From: Theocolax elegans
Lineage: Eukaryota > Arthropoda > Insecta > Hymenoptera > Cerocephalidae
Reading direction: 5' to 3'
Assembly: GCA_026168455.1 (NCBI GenBank)
Contig: CM047427.1
Location: 15,777,505-15,841,504, forward strand
Length of the DNA: 64,000 bases
Shown here: piece by piece, positions 1-12,620 of the stretch
Position numbering within the stretch: the stretch's first letter is position 1
Layout: every line of letters begins with the position of its first letter
Position numbers and translations under genes: made by a program
Notes under the pieces: model-generated
Database searches by the model: none
Seen by the model: the letters and a program-made list of their open reading frames with translations, nothing else
Told to the model about the DNA's origin: nothing

Positions 1-345
1 CGTATAAAGTTTTTATGTAGGATTAATACATTTCAAGATAATGCTACATAACCGTTTCTAAGCAATTAAAAATAATGCCATAACTTAACTTAAACTGTTT
101 CTGTGCTATATATCTGGAAAAAGGACCATTATCTAATTACATTATGACTCAGTTACCTTGTAAATCTCAGGTAAATCGGTGAAAAATTGACTGAGTTATC
201 TTAGATACATGATTACATACAGACATACATCCACATACATACATTTTAAGGTGGTCCTTAAATAACTTCTAATACGCATAAATTTTTCTTTCAACCCATT
301 ATCTAGTATAGTTTAATGCATCACACATTTTTTATCGAAATTATC
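1..345 (-). repeat. Dispersed repeat family A, copy 1 (window-edge fragment)
   Basis: This stretch is the reverse complement of about 20430-20750. Shared blocks include the tail with repeated ACAT units, the block containing AATCGGTGAAAAATTGACTG, and the block containing GCATAAATTT followed by CCATTATCTAGTAT. Identity looks to be about 85-90% by eye, with small indels. It is truncated by the window start. I cannot assign a transposon class because no coding sequence is visible in any copy. Confidence 0.75.
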
Positions 346-1279
346 GAAAGTGAGTGATTGGCGACTATTTACCAAACCTTGGTTTCAAATGTGAGTTAGA
401 TGTTGTAGGTATGTCGGTTGGCTGTGAGTGAAAAAGACTATTTTGTTATTTGGACTATTATTATCGGTACTATTTGACTTAAATTAAATTCCAAAATCTT
501 GGTTAATAGACGGGCATAGTTTCACCACGTGCCTGTTTCGTTTACTTAGGATACAGTTCGTGGAATCGGTGCTGAAATATATTAAGTAATTAGTTTCGTC
601 AAATTTAATTTGCATGGATTCTGGTATAAGTGTTTCGTCCTCTTTTTTACATAGAATTGTCACCAAAAAGAATGGATGTGAGATCTTTCAGACTTATATA
701 GACCAGTTCTTATTTTATTAATTTAAGATACTATTCGGACTTCGTAACTAAAATTAATGGAGTCTGGAATGATAAGATTGACTTTAGATATTACAACTCT
801 CTTGTTCTTTCTATAAAAGGGCGAATGTTTAACAAATAGTCTTTAATTTGCGTTTTTTGGTTTGAAAGTTTTTTCACTAAGCAAGGCGTTTTTTTAAGGA
901 AACACATACTCTTGCACCAGATATCTTAAAAATGTGGGAAACATTTGAAATTTCCGTTAAGACCTTCAACAGAATCGATGATTATTCCATTATTATTTAT
1001 TTTTGTAATAGATTTATAGTTGTCATTTTGAAGTATTTAAATATGCATTTATGTAGGATTTTTTTCTACTGGGTTTTTATTTTTATTTTTATTTTTAATA
1101 TTAAAAAAGGCTAATACCGAATTGCGTGTTGCTAAATTTTTATTAGAGAGAGCTTTTAGCAAATATCGTTTACATAGATATTCGGATCTGTCTTATATAC
1201 GTATCGTTTTTTATTCACCCAATAATATAATTGTAGGTGTAATAATTCTGTAACCAAGAGCAGATCAGATTGCACTAAT
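346..1279. other. AT-rich spacer, no gene seen
   Basis: AT-rich DNA with only short open frames of about 60 codons that have no recognisable motifs. I see no splice-flanked exon that would extend the gene at 2085-3485 upstream, although its missing 5' exons could lie here or left of the window. Confidence 0.5.
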
Positions 1280-1916
1280 AAGGGAAGTAGTTGACCTCCG
1301 GGAAACGGATCTTATCCTAACTTTGGTATATCTTTTGTAATATAAAAATATGAAGAAAGTCAAGTTATTACTTGCCAATGTCCACTTTTACGAAAGTTAT
1401 TCGACATCTAGTAATAATTTCAATAAAAATTACTTCCACTTAGATCGTTTATAACTAGGAAATGAATATTGATACGAACTCAAACCAAAAACTAAAAGAA
1501 AGTTGAGTTCAAGTAGATATGGTTTGAAAAAAAGCTCAAATTGCTTAATTTGAAACAAAGTTATAAAAAAGTAAGAAATTAAAGAAATTTTAACCAAAAT
1601 TTATTATAAAAAATTTATTATTTTTTTTACCCTAAAATTCTTCAATTTTTTATTTTCTTCATAACTTTACTCCGAATTGAGAAATTTAAGCTCCTTTTTC
1701 TCAAGATACATCTACTTGATTTCAACTTTCTTCTAGTTTTTAGTTTGAGTGTCTATTTCTATTTCTTTTGGAGTTATAAGCGATTAAATTGGAAGTAATT
1801 TTTATTGAAATTATTATGAGAAATTTATAATGTATATATAATGCATATTTCTACATTAGAAAAGATATTCCAAAGTTAGGATAAGATCCGTTTCCCGGAG
1901 GTCATGTACTCCCCTT
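1280..1916. mobile_element. Fold-back (long inverted repeat) element, about 637 bp
   Basis: The left arm beginning AAGGGAAGTAGTTGACCTCC is matched by the reverse complement of the right arm, which ends GGAGGTCATGTACTCCCCTT. The outer 55-60 bases of each arm are nearly identical, including CGGGAAACGGATCTTATCC. Inner parts still pair: the segment around 1455-1525 matches the reverse complement of 1705-1780. The element is therefore one large imperfect palindrome with an AT-rich centre near 1600-1630 and no coding capacity. I found no convincing target-site duplication. A fold-back type or long-armed MITE is the likely class. Confidence 0.75.
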
Positions 1917-2084
1917 GTAAGTAATTTCACTATTCAATTTTTTTTCATAAAACTGAAATTTTGAAAGTAATCTTTTTATATAAATATTTTTAAGAAACTA
2001 ACTTTTGACGTTCATTTTTATTAATTATAAATTTATTATATACGCTTACATTAATCATGTATGTTTATTATTAAAGCCTCTCAG

Positions 2085-3485
2085 TAGCGATCGCAGATAT
2101 GAATGGTTGAGAACCGAATCTGAAGAAACTTATGGTTTGGATTATGGAGAATGTCCAAATTATACCCAAGGTTTGGACAAAAGTATTATTCGAAGACGTT
2201 TGTGTTTGTAATTGCGAAAGTGAATATATAGACGCTCCGCGCCATTTTAGTTTAATGGACGTCACTTCGAATGTTGAAGAAAACAAGTAAACATTTTTTT
2301 TATCATTTATACAATTAATAAAATAATTCGTAGTTGTGTTGAAGTGTCATTAATCATTCACTTATTATTATTTTTGTATATTAAACGTATAGAACACGAA
2401 TACTTATAATTAGTGAAGTTTTTATCAATTTTATTACTGTATTTATTCTATTATACTTAAAAGTACAAAAATTTTAAGTAAAGGTAATTTGAATTTTTGT
2501 AGTCTTAACATTCCATTCATAAACCTATCAGTGTTCTACTTACATGATGATAAAAAAGTTCATTGAAATGACACAACCTATACACGTTGAAATGCTATAA
2601 ATAATTTGCTCAACTTGAGTAAACGTAAAAAATTATATTGGAATTAAAGTATATAAATAAAATTATTTAATAATAGTTTTAATACATATTAAAAATAATG
2701 TTATCTTATTCATCAAAATTAAGGATTGTTACAGGAGTTAAATTAGTAAAGCTAAGAAATATTTACTATATTCAAATTCAACAAGCAGCTTTGGGAGAAA
2801 ATGGGACTATAATAGATGACCCTACGTGGAAAGATGTAACACAAGTTCCGAAATCTGAATTTGATAAAACTGCAGAACATCATTATAATGTTGAAAACAT
2901 AGACCATGAACGTATAGTCACTGAATGGACAGATTTTTTCAAAAATAATTATGTCTACACGGTGACGTATAATAGAAATAAATTATATTTAGATAGTCTC
3001 GTATTTTCGTCGGAATTTCTCCTTACTGGATTGAGATTTAAACAAATAATGAAGCTTTACGATTAGAAATTCAAGGCACTGCTTTTGATTATGTTACTGG
3101 TAAATTGGACACCAAACGTTCTACCTGGAACTTTAATTCCGAAATATCGAATAGGTATGCACATGCAAGAATTAATTTTTATGTAAATTTTAAAATAATA
3201 AATAATAATTTCAGCAAAAAAGTGATACTTCAACAACCCGCTTTGCCAATAAAGTTAAAAGAAATAGAAACCGTTTCTGACAACAATGAGTTCGTACATT
3301 TTCAAACTACAGATTATTATAAAGATCTTGGACAGAATACTGTACCTTTCTTAGATTTACAAGAAGTCGTTTCAAACGTTCCTCTGCCGATGTCGGGTGC
3401 GGGATTCTTTCATAAGGGAAAATCCGATTCTGGTGGATTTTTATCACTAAAACTCTTTCATTACAATATATCAACTTATCTTTAA
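2085..3485 (+). pseudogene. 3' part of an insect-type conserved protein gene (possibly DUF4803-like), frame-disrupted
   Basis: Three exons can be modelled. Exon a (2085-2286) follows a CTCTCAG acceptor and gives YEWLRTESEETYGLDYGECP, then, after a one-base shift near 2160-2175, KVLFEDVCVCNCESEYIDAP. Exon b (2724-3154) gives IVTGVKLVKLRNIYYIQIQQ and, after a shift near 3045, EALRLEIQGTAFDYVTGKLD. Exon c (3215-3485) gives NTVPFLDLQEVV and PMSGAGFFHKGKSDSGGFLS and ends at TAA. The introns are 2287-2723 and 3155-3214 (60 bp), both GT-AG and phase-consistent. From memory the pattern (Cys-rich CVCNC block, VTGV..VK, TVPFLD, GAGF.HKG..GGFL) matches an uncharacterised insect family; the label DUF4803 is tentative and no function is known. 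Two independent frame breaks suggest a decaying copy or base-call indels. The 5' end, including any signal peptide, is not in the model. A polyA signal follows at 3538. Confidence 0.6.
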
Positions 3486-3537
3486 TAATAATTTCTATGT
3501 ATCACAAACATACTATAATTAAGTAAACATCGTTTTA

Positions 3538-3543
3538 AATAAA
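3538..3543 (+). terminator. Polyadenylation signal AATAAA
   Basis: AATAAA lies about 53 bases after the TAA of the preceding + strand gene, and a second near-copy follows at once. The position is normal for 3' end formation. Confidence 0.5.
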
Positions 3544-4176
3544 GTAAAATAAATTTCAATATATGTTCCTACATTATTGCCTAATTGGTTATTAAAGCTG
3601 TTTTTCATCGATGTTCTTTTATTATTTAGACAAGATTTTCTCGTAAAAGGGAAAAGGAAACCTTAATCAAAAAAATTTTTTTATTAAAAAATAGTTGTCG
3701 ATTTGATAAAAATTATTTTACTACTTTCAAAATTGTAAATTGATGTTTTATTAATGCTGCATAAAAATAAAATTTTGAGACGGTGGTTTTGATTCGAATA
3801 TTAAAAATATTATTTCAACATGTGGATTGAGTTCTTTTCCAACTGAACTTTGAGTTGACTAATTTTTGAAACTCTATATTACGGTAGGAGAACAGGCTGT
3901 ATAATTATAATTATAAAAACCATTGCATAGTGTATCTGACCACTAACTGTTTTATCAGGGTAAATTTTAATTTCAAAATTATCACGGAAACATTGTAAAA
4001 ATGCTTATGATATTAGAATGAATAATAAAACAAAATGTAAATAATTAGATTAACAACCCAAAGAATTGTAATAGGCTTTAATAGATCTTCAATTATTTAG
4101 TTAGGACATTGTATGCACAGATTACGGAAAGTAAATATTGCACAAGTATATTTAGAGGAAGAAATGGAGGTAAAAT

Positions 4177-4238
4177 GGAAGAAAGGAAGGAAGGAAGGAA
4201 GGAAGGAAGGAAGGAAAGAAGGAAAGAAGGAAGGAAGG
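4177..4238. repeat. (GGAA)n microsatellite
   Basis: About 15 units of GGAA with a few GAAA variants, followed by purine-rich degenerate sequence to about 4420. Confidence 0.9.
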
Positions 4239-4697
4239 GTCAACAAGAGTTTAAAGAAATTTTGCATAATATTAGAGGAAGAAAATTGGCACAGTAGCTG
4301 GGAATCATCAATATATAGCAGTGGGAGTCTATGTTGGAAAAGGTAATGGTATTCACGAAGAAGATGGAAAAGGAAAAGGAGGAGAAGAAGAAGAGAATAA
4401 GAGGAATAAGAAGAGAAGGTAGTTAGTAAAGCGCTGACCGTTCAACGCTCATAAAGAATGCTTTAGTATAGGTTTAAAGAATGGCGCGTGAGGTTAACCC
4501 TTAGCTACTCCCACGGTAAATGCAATCCCTTTTGCTTATTTCTCTTCGGCTGTTGTTTACATATATTGTATAATATGCATCTTCAGTAGTGCTGTTTCTC
4601 GCTCACCCACTTTGTTCGTATACTTATGTAAGAACCTTCTCAGAGTACCCCAACCCAAGGAGGTAGAAGGGGAGACTTTGCACCAACCTCTATTAGA

Positions 4698-4731
<34 letters not shown>

Positions 4732-4752
4732 GTATACGTATATATGTATACA
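4698..4752. repeat. (TA)n microsatellite with TGTATA variants
   Basis: A pure TA run of about 12 units grades into TGTATA and TATACG variants. Confidence 0.9.
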
Positions 4753-5656
4753 CAGCTTGCGGTTCTAAGCAGTTCGTCAAAAGAGGCTGCGAGAGTTGTG
4801 CTTGACCGTAGTATTCAACTATCCTTTAGTTTAAGGTAAATTTCTACGCGGCATTCCCTTCTCATAGTTAACCAGACCCTTCATAGCCAAGTATAATTTA
4901 TAAATACCCCCCTTAGATGTACGCAGCTACAATTCCGAGAGTCTCTCATTCTCATTGTCAAATTAGTAAATATCCCAATTATACAATGAAATATACTATA
5001 GTAAAACATTGTTAAAGACAATTAATTCCGTTGACCTGATTTTATGAATGTATATGTAAATAGTCTGTTAAATACATTTGAATACGTAAATTTTATTGTA
5101 TTTATAAAATTAGTTACGTAATTAAATTTTAAATTTTATATTAAATATGTACATATTTCTATTTTATACAGTGAATACGAATATGTAACAACTCGCATTT
5201 TTAAAAAGATGTGACTTATCATATGACTAATGTAATGTAATATAAAATCATATGGCTAATCACGTCAAAACGTCATGTAACGGACTAGCAAACGAAAATT
5301 CGAAAAAAAACTTTCCGAACAAAAGAATTATTAATTCCAATTTTTTTTTTCAATTACTCAAATTCTTTATATATGCATAAAATTTTTAACTACTACTGAA
5401 AACTTCTTTAACTAATCAAGCTTATTTTTCGATCATAAAATTATGTGCATCTAGACGCTGAGAAAAATGTTCTATTAAAAATTATTTTATTTTTTAGTAA
5501 CGTGAATATTACTAGGATCATCGTACTATATAATGTTAAAAATTACCGTATGCATCTTATACAAATTATAGTAAAAATTATGATAATCCGAGTATATACA
5601 GAGATACATACAGAGATATCTCAGTGATAATATATATGTAATTATATATCGTTAAA

Positions 5657-5662
5657 TTTATT
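5657..5662 (-). terminator. Polyadenylation signal (minus strand AATAAA)
   Basis: TTTATT on the + strand reads AATAAA on the minus strand about 95 bases after the stop codon of the oxidase gene. Confidence 0.45.
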
Positions 5663-5755
5663 CTCAAATATTAATATCACCGTCACACTACTTATAAAAT
5701 TCTATGTCAATATTGTCATAAAGCGTATTAAATTCTAATTATAAAATGATTCCAT

Positions 5756-8571
5756 TTAAGTTTTGGATGAACTTTTTCTGTAATGATCTATTAATTTATT
5801 AGCTGCATTCCATCCGGACTCAATAGCTCCGTCAACTGTAGAATACCTAAGCGATGAAGTTGCTTCTCCAGCAAATAAAATTCCCTGAAATCGTTCAATA
5901 ATTTATGTTTAAAAAAGTTTTTGGTTAAATATAACTTGTTAATATTTTGTTATTATTTTAATTGGAATTCAATTATAGTGACATATATATAATTATAACT
6001 CATATAATAATTATAATATAAATTATAAATAAAGTCACGTATTCATAGTAAAATATCTGTTATAATATGTTTACGAACCACTTAGGACATGTAAAAATAA
6101 TTAAATTGTAAAAAGCTTTTTAAAATATTTAATAATTTTAACGTAATAATTTAGTTCTTTATATTTTTATTATAAATCGATTTTAATTACTCAAAAAATA
6201 AATAAATAAATAATATGTCAATCGAACGTCGTTACGTAAGTTTATTTTGGTGCAACATTCTTTTTATAAAATTAGATTGTTTTAATACTCTTATCTATTT
6301 TTTTTAATATTAATGTATGAATCATTTACCAAATTTTCTGGAGTTATAGGCCTCTCTAATGTTTCTGGACAAATATGCTCTTCGTACGCTCTTACGCTTC
6401 TATAACTATAAGTACCTCGAAAATGTTGATTAGTGTACCATTGACTTCTCACCATTGCAACAGGTGTGCTTATTTTATACTTTTTATCTAAAAATCGATG
6501 TAAATTTTCCATTGTGTACTTGAAAACTTTATCTTCGGATATGGATTCCATATCCTTAGCATATTTTCCTAAGATCCAGAGCGTAAATAAATTTGGTTTA
6601 TGTTCTACTGACATTCCGCCAATCATACCCAATAGCCATTGTTTTTCAGGCTTTAAGAAGATGAAATAAAAATTTTATTTGTCAATATCAAATACCAGAA
6701 AGAAAGAAATATCGTTTTTTTTAATTTGTAAATTCAAATTCAGAAAAACTTGTTTACAAAAGTATATGACGGATGCTTTTTTCGAATTGTGTTTTTAGAG
6801 CGCGTTATGAAAAATATTGTCTAGTGTTTAAAGGTTAAGATGAAGAAAAATTTTAATATAATATATTTATTAAGAAAATAGAATATAGAATATTTTTAGG
6901 GCTCATCTTTTAATATTAAACAAAATTTTCCATAACGTCTGGAAAAATATTCGAAAAATTTGGCGATCGAATATTTGCCCAACTATGGTACAATTACGTG
7001 AAATAATTATAATTTACTTATACAACTTACATCAGCTTCGATAATTTTTCTCTCTTTGTCGTTCCATAAGAAAGTGACAAGTAATATTTTATCATTGCCA
7101 ATTTTCCAAAATGGTTTGTCGAATAATACAATTATTTTAGCTACACTTCCAAATCCAAGACCCTGAAAGAATGTTATAGTGATAATCTATAATTTAATGT
7201 ATGATTTTATACTTGATGGTGATTAAGACAGTGTGGATAAAAGTAGTAATTCATGTATATAGAAAAGAATATTAAACGACTACTTGAAGGTACCTCGATA
7301 GCATTAACTTTGTAGCTTGGTAGCGGTGGGATAAAAAGTGATTTATGTTTTTCCTTCAAAACACCTAAGGAAACCGTAAGTATAACGTGATCAGCTGTAT
7401 ACACTTGATTGCTCGCAGTAGTTATTAAAATAGGACAATCCCTTGAAGCGTTACTATAATCGATTGACACAACTTCTGTGTTCAATTTCGTGTTTTTCAT
7501 GACTGGAAGTTCATTTTTAGGTTCAGGATAACGTTTCTAGAAATTAAACACGCAACTATTAGAATTCGTAAATATTAATTAAGTTCAAATGAGAAATCAA
7601 TATTGAGGAAAATAGTTACCATTAATACGTCTAAGATCATCGAAAACCCTTTTTCTTTCCAATTGACCATTTGATCACCTTCACATTTGTAGTAACCATT
7701 AGAGCCAAGCAACGAAACATCGTGCAAAGTTTCTGCTGAATCTTGCGTTGAAATTAATAATTTTAACAAATGCAGATAATTTCGTTTCGCTCTTAACATT
7801 TCTGGATAATCTTTAAATTGCTCCTCGAATCTAAAATCATAAACAAAGATAATAAATAAATGTAATTTTACATTTAAATGAATTGAGTACTAATTGAAAA
7901 ATTACATTCTTTCGACGTATTCACCAACCGATACGCAATCGGTATATTTATTGAATTCATCTTCGTAATGATTAAAAAAGTGTTGTATTTTTTCCGATAG
8001 CTCCGTACGACAAACGGTTCCGCGCGAATCGAATAATTCCTGTTCGAATCCATAATCAGATCTATTTGATTTCTCTACTAAATTCAATGGATAAGCCAAG
8101 TCAAATGCCGTGTTGTTACCGCTACCGTGAATCCATTGGCCACCAAGATCGACTTGATAATTACCTAGTTTGGTTGAAACTATATTAACAACATTCTAGT
8201 TTTTTTTATAAAAAATGAATATTTAAAGTTACTAATACTTGAGGTAATTTTTAGTATAATATATATAACTCCGTGCATTACAAAATTAAACCACTGCATA
8301 TACAAGTATATGGAAAATAATATAAGTATTGCAAAATTTTACAAAATTGAATTAAATTATGTTATAAAATTCTACGGTTAGATCAATATTTACCAAATGT
8401 GGTAGTAAAAATCCGACCACCGATACGATTTTCAGCTTCCAAAATGGTCACATTATTAAAACCATTTTCGAAAAGTTTTGATGCTGCTGCTATCCCTGCG
8501 GATCCTGCACCAATAATTACAATCTTTGCGTTTTCAGGTGCACGATTGACTGATCTTTCAATTTGATTCAT
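5756..8571 (-). CDS. FAD-dependent polyamine oxidase / spermine oxidase-like protein
   Basis: Seven coding exons join without frame break into 495 aa: 8571-8394, 8179-7906, 7830-7620, 7536-7294, 7162-7031, 6650-6330 and 5884-5756. Every junction is GT-AG with matching phase. Residues 14-53 form the FAD-binding Rossmann unit: KIVIIGAGSAGIAAASKL (GxGxxG at 21-26), then the acidic end of beta 2 and ENRIGGRI. LGGQWIHG at 71-78 is the flavin-contacting GxQWxHG motif. Lys311 in GFGSVAK aligns with the conserved active-site lysine of animal polyamine oxidases. GILFAGEATSSLRYSTVDGA near 454-473 is the C-terminal flavin motif. Length is normal for the family. These amine oxidases oxidise spermine or acetylated polyamines with release of hydrogen peroxide; which substrate applies here cannot be told from sequence. 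There is no signal peptide and the C-terminus (SSSKT) is not a peroxisomal SKL, so a cytosolic enzyme is likely. The start ATG at 8571 has the context CACA just before it and a Rossmann fold starting 15 residues later. Confidence 0.93.
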
Positions 8572-8830
8572 TGTGCTAATTTGTGAACCCTACAGCAGTA
8601 AATTAATTCAAAATTCCGTAAATGAATACAACGTATAAAAATTAATAATACATAATGTTACACACGCCATTGCAAAGTTACAAGTTGATCATTTTAAACG
8701 TTTTATATTATTATAAAATAATAAATCTGTGAAGAAAATTATAAAACTAATTAATAAAAAGTAATGACTGATTGAATATAATACTTACGGTAGGTGTAAA
8801 AAAACAAATTATAAATGTAATTTCATAATC
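8572..8830 (-). promoter_or_regulatory. Probable 5' UTR exon and intron of the oxidase gene
   Basis: On the minus strand a consensus donor (CTACC then GTAAGT, intron starting at 8788) and an acceptor (CTGTAG, ending at 8590) define a 199-base intron. It splices a noncoding leader upstream of 8789 to the start-codon exon, whose UTR part is 8572-8589. The transcription start is not defined, so the upper limit is approximate. Confidence 0.4.
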
Positions 8831-9548
8831 AGTCAAGATATTAATCAAGTTTATCAATAACGCTAAATAAATTTTATTTTGTATTTCTTTGTATATATTT
8901 ATAAATAAAATGTATCTAGTGAAACAAATGTTCAAACGTTCGTATTCATAAGTGTACAGACAAATGCAACTAAACTCTACAAAGTATTTAATTTCATTTA
9001 TTTTGCCGATGTTAATTTTACAATTGATAAAATTATAATTTTAAATTTATTAAAATACTTCGAGCCTGACGCATAATAAAATTGTTATTATATAAATGTT
9101 AAATATTATATACAAACGGAATTTTATAAACTAGATGAATATTCGTTTAACAATTAGTCAAACCGCTTTAGGTAATAATAATGTATTTTGTTATCAATGA
9201 AATTGAATTTTCATATAGCAATATGACACTTTTTGATTTCACAAGTAACTTCTTGATACAGTTTCTAAATAAAATACACTTACTTCACGTATCTAGTATG
9301 CAAAAAGATGTATTTTAACTTTTTAAGTAACTCACGTTAGAGAATTATTGTCCCTATCAATTGAACTATTCTTATTTTCACCGTTACAATGTCTTTTATT
9401 AAGCAAGCCGCATTCATTTACATAATCATTTGAAAGTTACACAAAGTTTATTTGCTGTCAAATGCTTACGCTTTTATTCGTATCGCGTGATTTTAAGGTG
9501 TCGATCAATATAAAATTATTTAAATACATTATCGTCACCCAAACTCGA
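8831..9548. other. AT-rich spacer, candidate upstream region of the oxidase gene
   Basis: AT-rich with no recognisable exon. The promoter of the minus-strand oxidase gene should lie here, but I see no decisive core promoter motif. Confidence 0.35.
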
Positions 9549-9550
9549 TT

Positions 9551-9784
9551 ACACTGAGAAAAATTTTTTTGTAAAAATTACTATTTTAATGGTAAACGGC
9601 GGACAGACTTGCACAAGTATAAAAATTGCTATTAATAATGGTAAAAAATGCCACCATTTTGGAAAAATTACCATTAATAATGGCAATCTTTACCATTATT
9701 AATAGCGATTTTTATAATTATGCAAGTCTGTCCTTCTTTTACCATTAAAATATAGTAATTTATACTAGCACATTATTCTCAGTG
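9551..9784. mobile_element. TA-flanked palindromic MITE (Tc1/mariner-type)
   Basis: The 234-bp unit starts CACTGAGAA and ends TTCTCAGTG. It is flanked on both sides by TA (9549-9550 and 9785-9786), the usual Tc1/mariner target. The whole unit is one imperfect palindrome: GGACAGACTTGCA on the left pairs with TGCAAGTCTGTCC on the right, and AATAATGG blocks lie around the centre. Arm identity is about 85% by eye. There is no coding capacity. Confidence 0.85.
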
Positions 9785-11315
9785 TACTCATTTAAAATAT
9801 AAGGAAAAAGTTCTGTTGCTTTTTATTTGTAACTTGAATATTTTATACGACAGCATCTATATTGTCTTAGAGTTGGAAAGAATGGATAAATTCTATATCG
9901 TTTGCTCGGTCCAAATTTTCTAAACCTTTTATTCTTTTCTGAATTTTGTAACAAATTGACGAAATTTGATATTTATCATGCAATTGACGTTTGACACAAA
10001 ATAAACTTTTATTTTGTGGACTGAAGTATTTATAATAATGTAACGATTTATTATAATAATGCATTTGTCAGATTGTAAATATTTTCGCATCAACATATAC
10101 CTGTCTCCTTTTTGATATAATTTAAGCAGATCTTACTAGATTTAATAAACCTCGAATGAATCATGACTACCAATCAATAAATATAATATTTCTAAAATAG
10201 TTTTTAAACATAAAAGTATTATTAAATATAAATATTTTATTTTAACAGTTTCACAGTAATAACATTGGCATGTATATGATATTGGATGAAGTAAAGCATT
10301 CGGGGAATTTATGGTGATCCAAAACATTCAACACTATTTTTTACGGTCAATAATCAGATTTCATAAAAGAATTCCTGATTTGTATGATTTATTACGATTT
10401 AGGCGTAGTTTCAATTAATTTTTCAAATTTTAATCAAACCACCAATGACATATTTTACTATTATTTCATATTTTATTCTATATTTTGTTATTTTTTACAA
10501 TTTTTTCTATATCTGTGCAAGATGAAACTTAGTCTACTCAATTAGATTCAGCGCATCAAATTACTTAAAAAATATTTCATCTCGAGCGACAATAATTTTT
10601 TTGTATTTCTTCATATTTATATTTATGATGTGTCGCAAATTTTCAAAATGATGAGAGTGCACAAATAAAATATAATTTTTTTTAAATCTAATTGTTTTAG
10701 TCGATATTTCCATAAAGAAATTTTAGCACTTTTGTATGTCAATTCTTTGTAATATACATTCAACAGTAACGAAATAATCTAAAAAAACATCGAATTTTTA
10801 ATAAAAACAACAGTGTTGGTTCGAATTTGAACAAATTTATTTGAAAATAGACTTTCCTTATGTAGCGCGTTATAATACGGATAGATTAGATGGGTCTTAT
10901 CAAATGTAAAATACATTGTTTTGTGTGTCGGTGTGAATATCTATTTTCTTTAATAATTCAAGTCATGCAATGTATTTAATATTTATAATGTACAATATAT
11001 ACAACTACTTGAACATATAAAAAATAAGATTATTAATATGTTTAGTTTACTATGTATTGCTGAAAAGAAGTCCGATCTGATCATCTGTCTCATAAATAAT
11101 TAATAATAGTAAACGACAATTTGTTACTATGGAAACTTGAATTGTTCTTATAGTCATTATAGCTTTTGCGATTTGATACAAGTCAAAATATCATCTATAT
11201 TTGAAACGATTAATAAACGACGGAAATATATGTTACAAAGCTATTAAGATCTCAGATAATGTCAAAACTGTAGAAGTCTTCCAAGGTAATTATTAAAAAA
11301 TTTTGTACATTTAGT

Positions 11316-11432
11316 CACGGGCGTCGCCGCGCAACTTAGGTGTATGAGAAGGATAGAGTGAGTGATAAGAGAGTACGAGATCCGTAATCCAAGGTCCGCG
11401 GGTTGGAATCCCATCGTCCGCCTTTTTTCGCT
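11316..11432 (+). other. tRNA-Ser/Leu-like relic or tRNA-derived SINE fragment
   Basis: GGTTGGAATCC at 11401-11411 differs by one base from the RNA polymerase III B box (GGTTCGAATCC). It is followed by CATCGTCCGCC and a T6 run that could end a Pol III transcript. The preceding GTAATCCAAGGTCCGC resembles the anticodon stem and variable arm of a serine tRNA. The 5' half (CGCGCAACTTAGG) is only weakly like an A box and the acceptor stem does not close, so this is not a working tRNA as read. Confidence 0.3.
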
Positions 11433-12620
11433 CCTCGCCTCTTTAATCCGTAATAATTTAAAATCCAACCTGCAAACAAAGTTCGAAAACTACACTCATG
11501 AAGTTACTGAATATATGTGAGCTAATGAAATCAATTAAATAAGCGATCGGTTTTCAACTAATCGGTTCGTTGTTAAAATAAATTTAAATACTCAAGTGAG
11601 GGATTGTCTTGTGTAATATATTAGAATACGTTACATAAAATGTACATTTAGTTTATTCTCACATATATTATTGTGATTTATGTATATTTAAGGTATATAT
11701 GTAGGTGAAACTTAAACTTGCAGATTTTCAATTAAATTGAGGCTGATAATCAAAATGTTTTATAATACAAAATTAGGAAGAAAAGCTTTTGTCTCTATGT
11801 ACTTTGACAAAATGACTGGTTATAGCTAACATATACGTAGTCGCTGAAAGTTGTAAGAAGCATCGTTCCCTGCGGTTGGTATTAAAATTTTCTGTTTTCG
11901 GGCTATATGCATACATTTTTCGCAACGGTAATATCTTCTTCTCCATGTAATTTCCCATCCAACCAGATACAGAATATTGAAAATCATAATGGAATTTCCA
12001 AAACTAAAGATATACAGCTTACTGTTTAATATTCGTATTGCTAAGAAAATATATTATAATCGTTCAAGATTATAAAAGGGAGTTGCGTAGATAACAGAAG
12101 AAAAGGTTAACTTATTATCTCTTCTTATTATTTTATTCGATAGACGTCATCTAAATTTTTTCTATTATTAATGATTAAATGGTATCAGCAATGGTGATGA
12201 TTACACCAAAAACGAATGTTCACAAAATAGAATTCTGTACTGATGGAAAAATTTCGTTTTCTTATATGAAAATGTATAATCATGTAGCGTCATAGACTAT
12301 AAAATAGTTATGGATGCCAATGATAATATTGACAGAGAATTATCTCTTATTAAAACGGAACAACAATGTGTGACAAGAAAAATTAAGGGCATGTCAAATT
12401 CATTATGTTATCCCTCTGAATCATTATCGATTCAGAAGTACCGTTTTTACTGAAATTAATAAGTTAAAATAACTTTTGAACAAATAGATTTCAGTAACTA
12501 AAATTTATTTTCTGTTTTCTGAAAAACATTTCCAGTGTATATCTAAAATTTGTATACTCAATATATGTATACTTAATATTTCAGGTTAATTTTACGTTTA
12601 ATATATGCTAATTATATTTT

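Larger units (their letters stand above)
3560..5650. other. Intergenic spacer between tail-to-tail genes
   Basis: No supported gene. It holds a GGAA tract, an AG-rich purine run (about 4355-4420) and a TA-rich microsatellite. Short open frames here are made of these repeats or of random AT-rich sequence. Confidence 0.5.
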
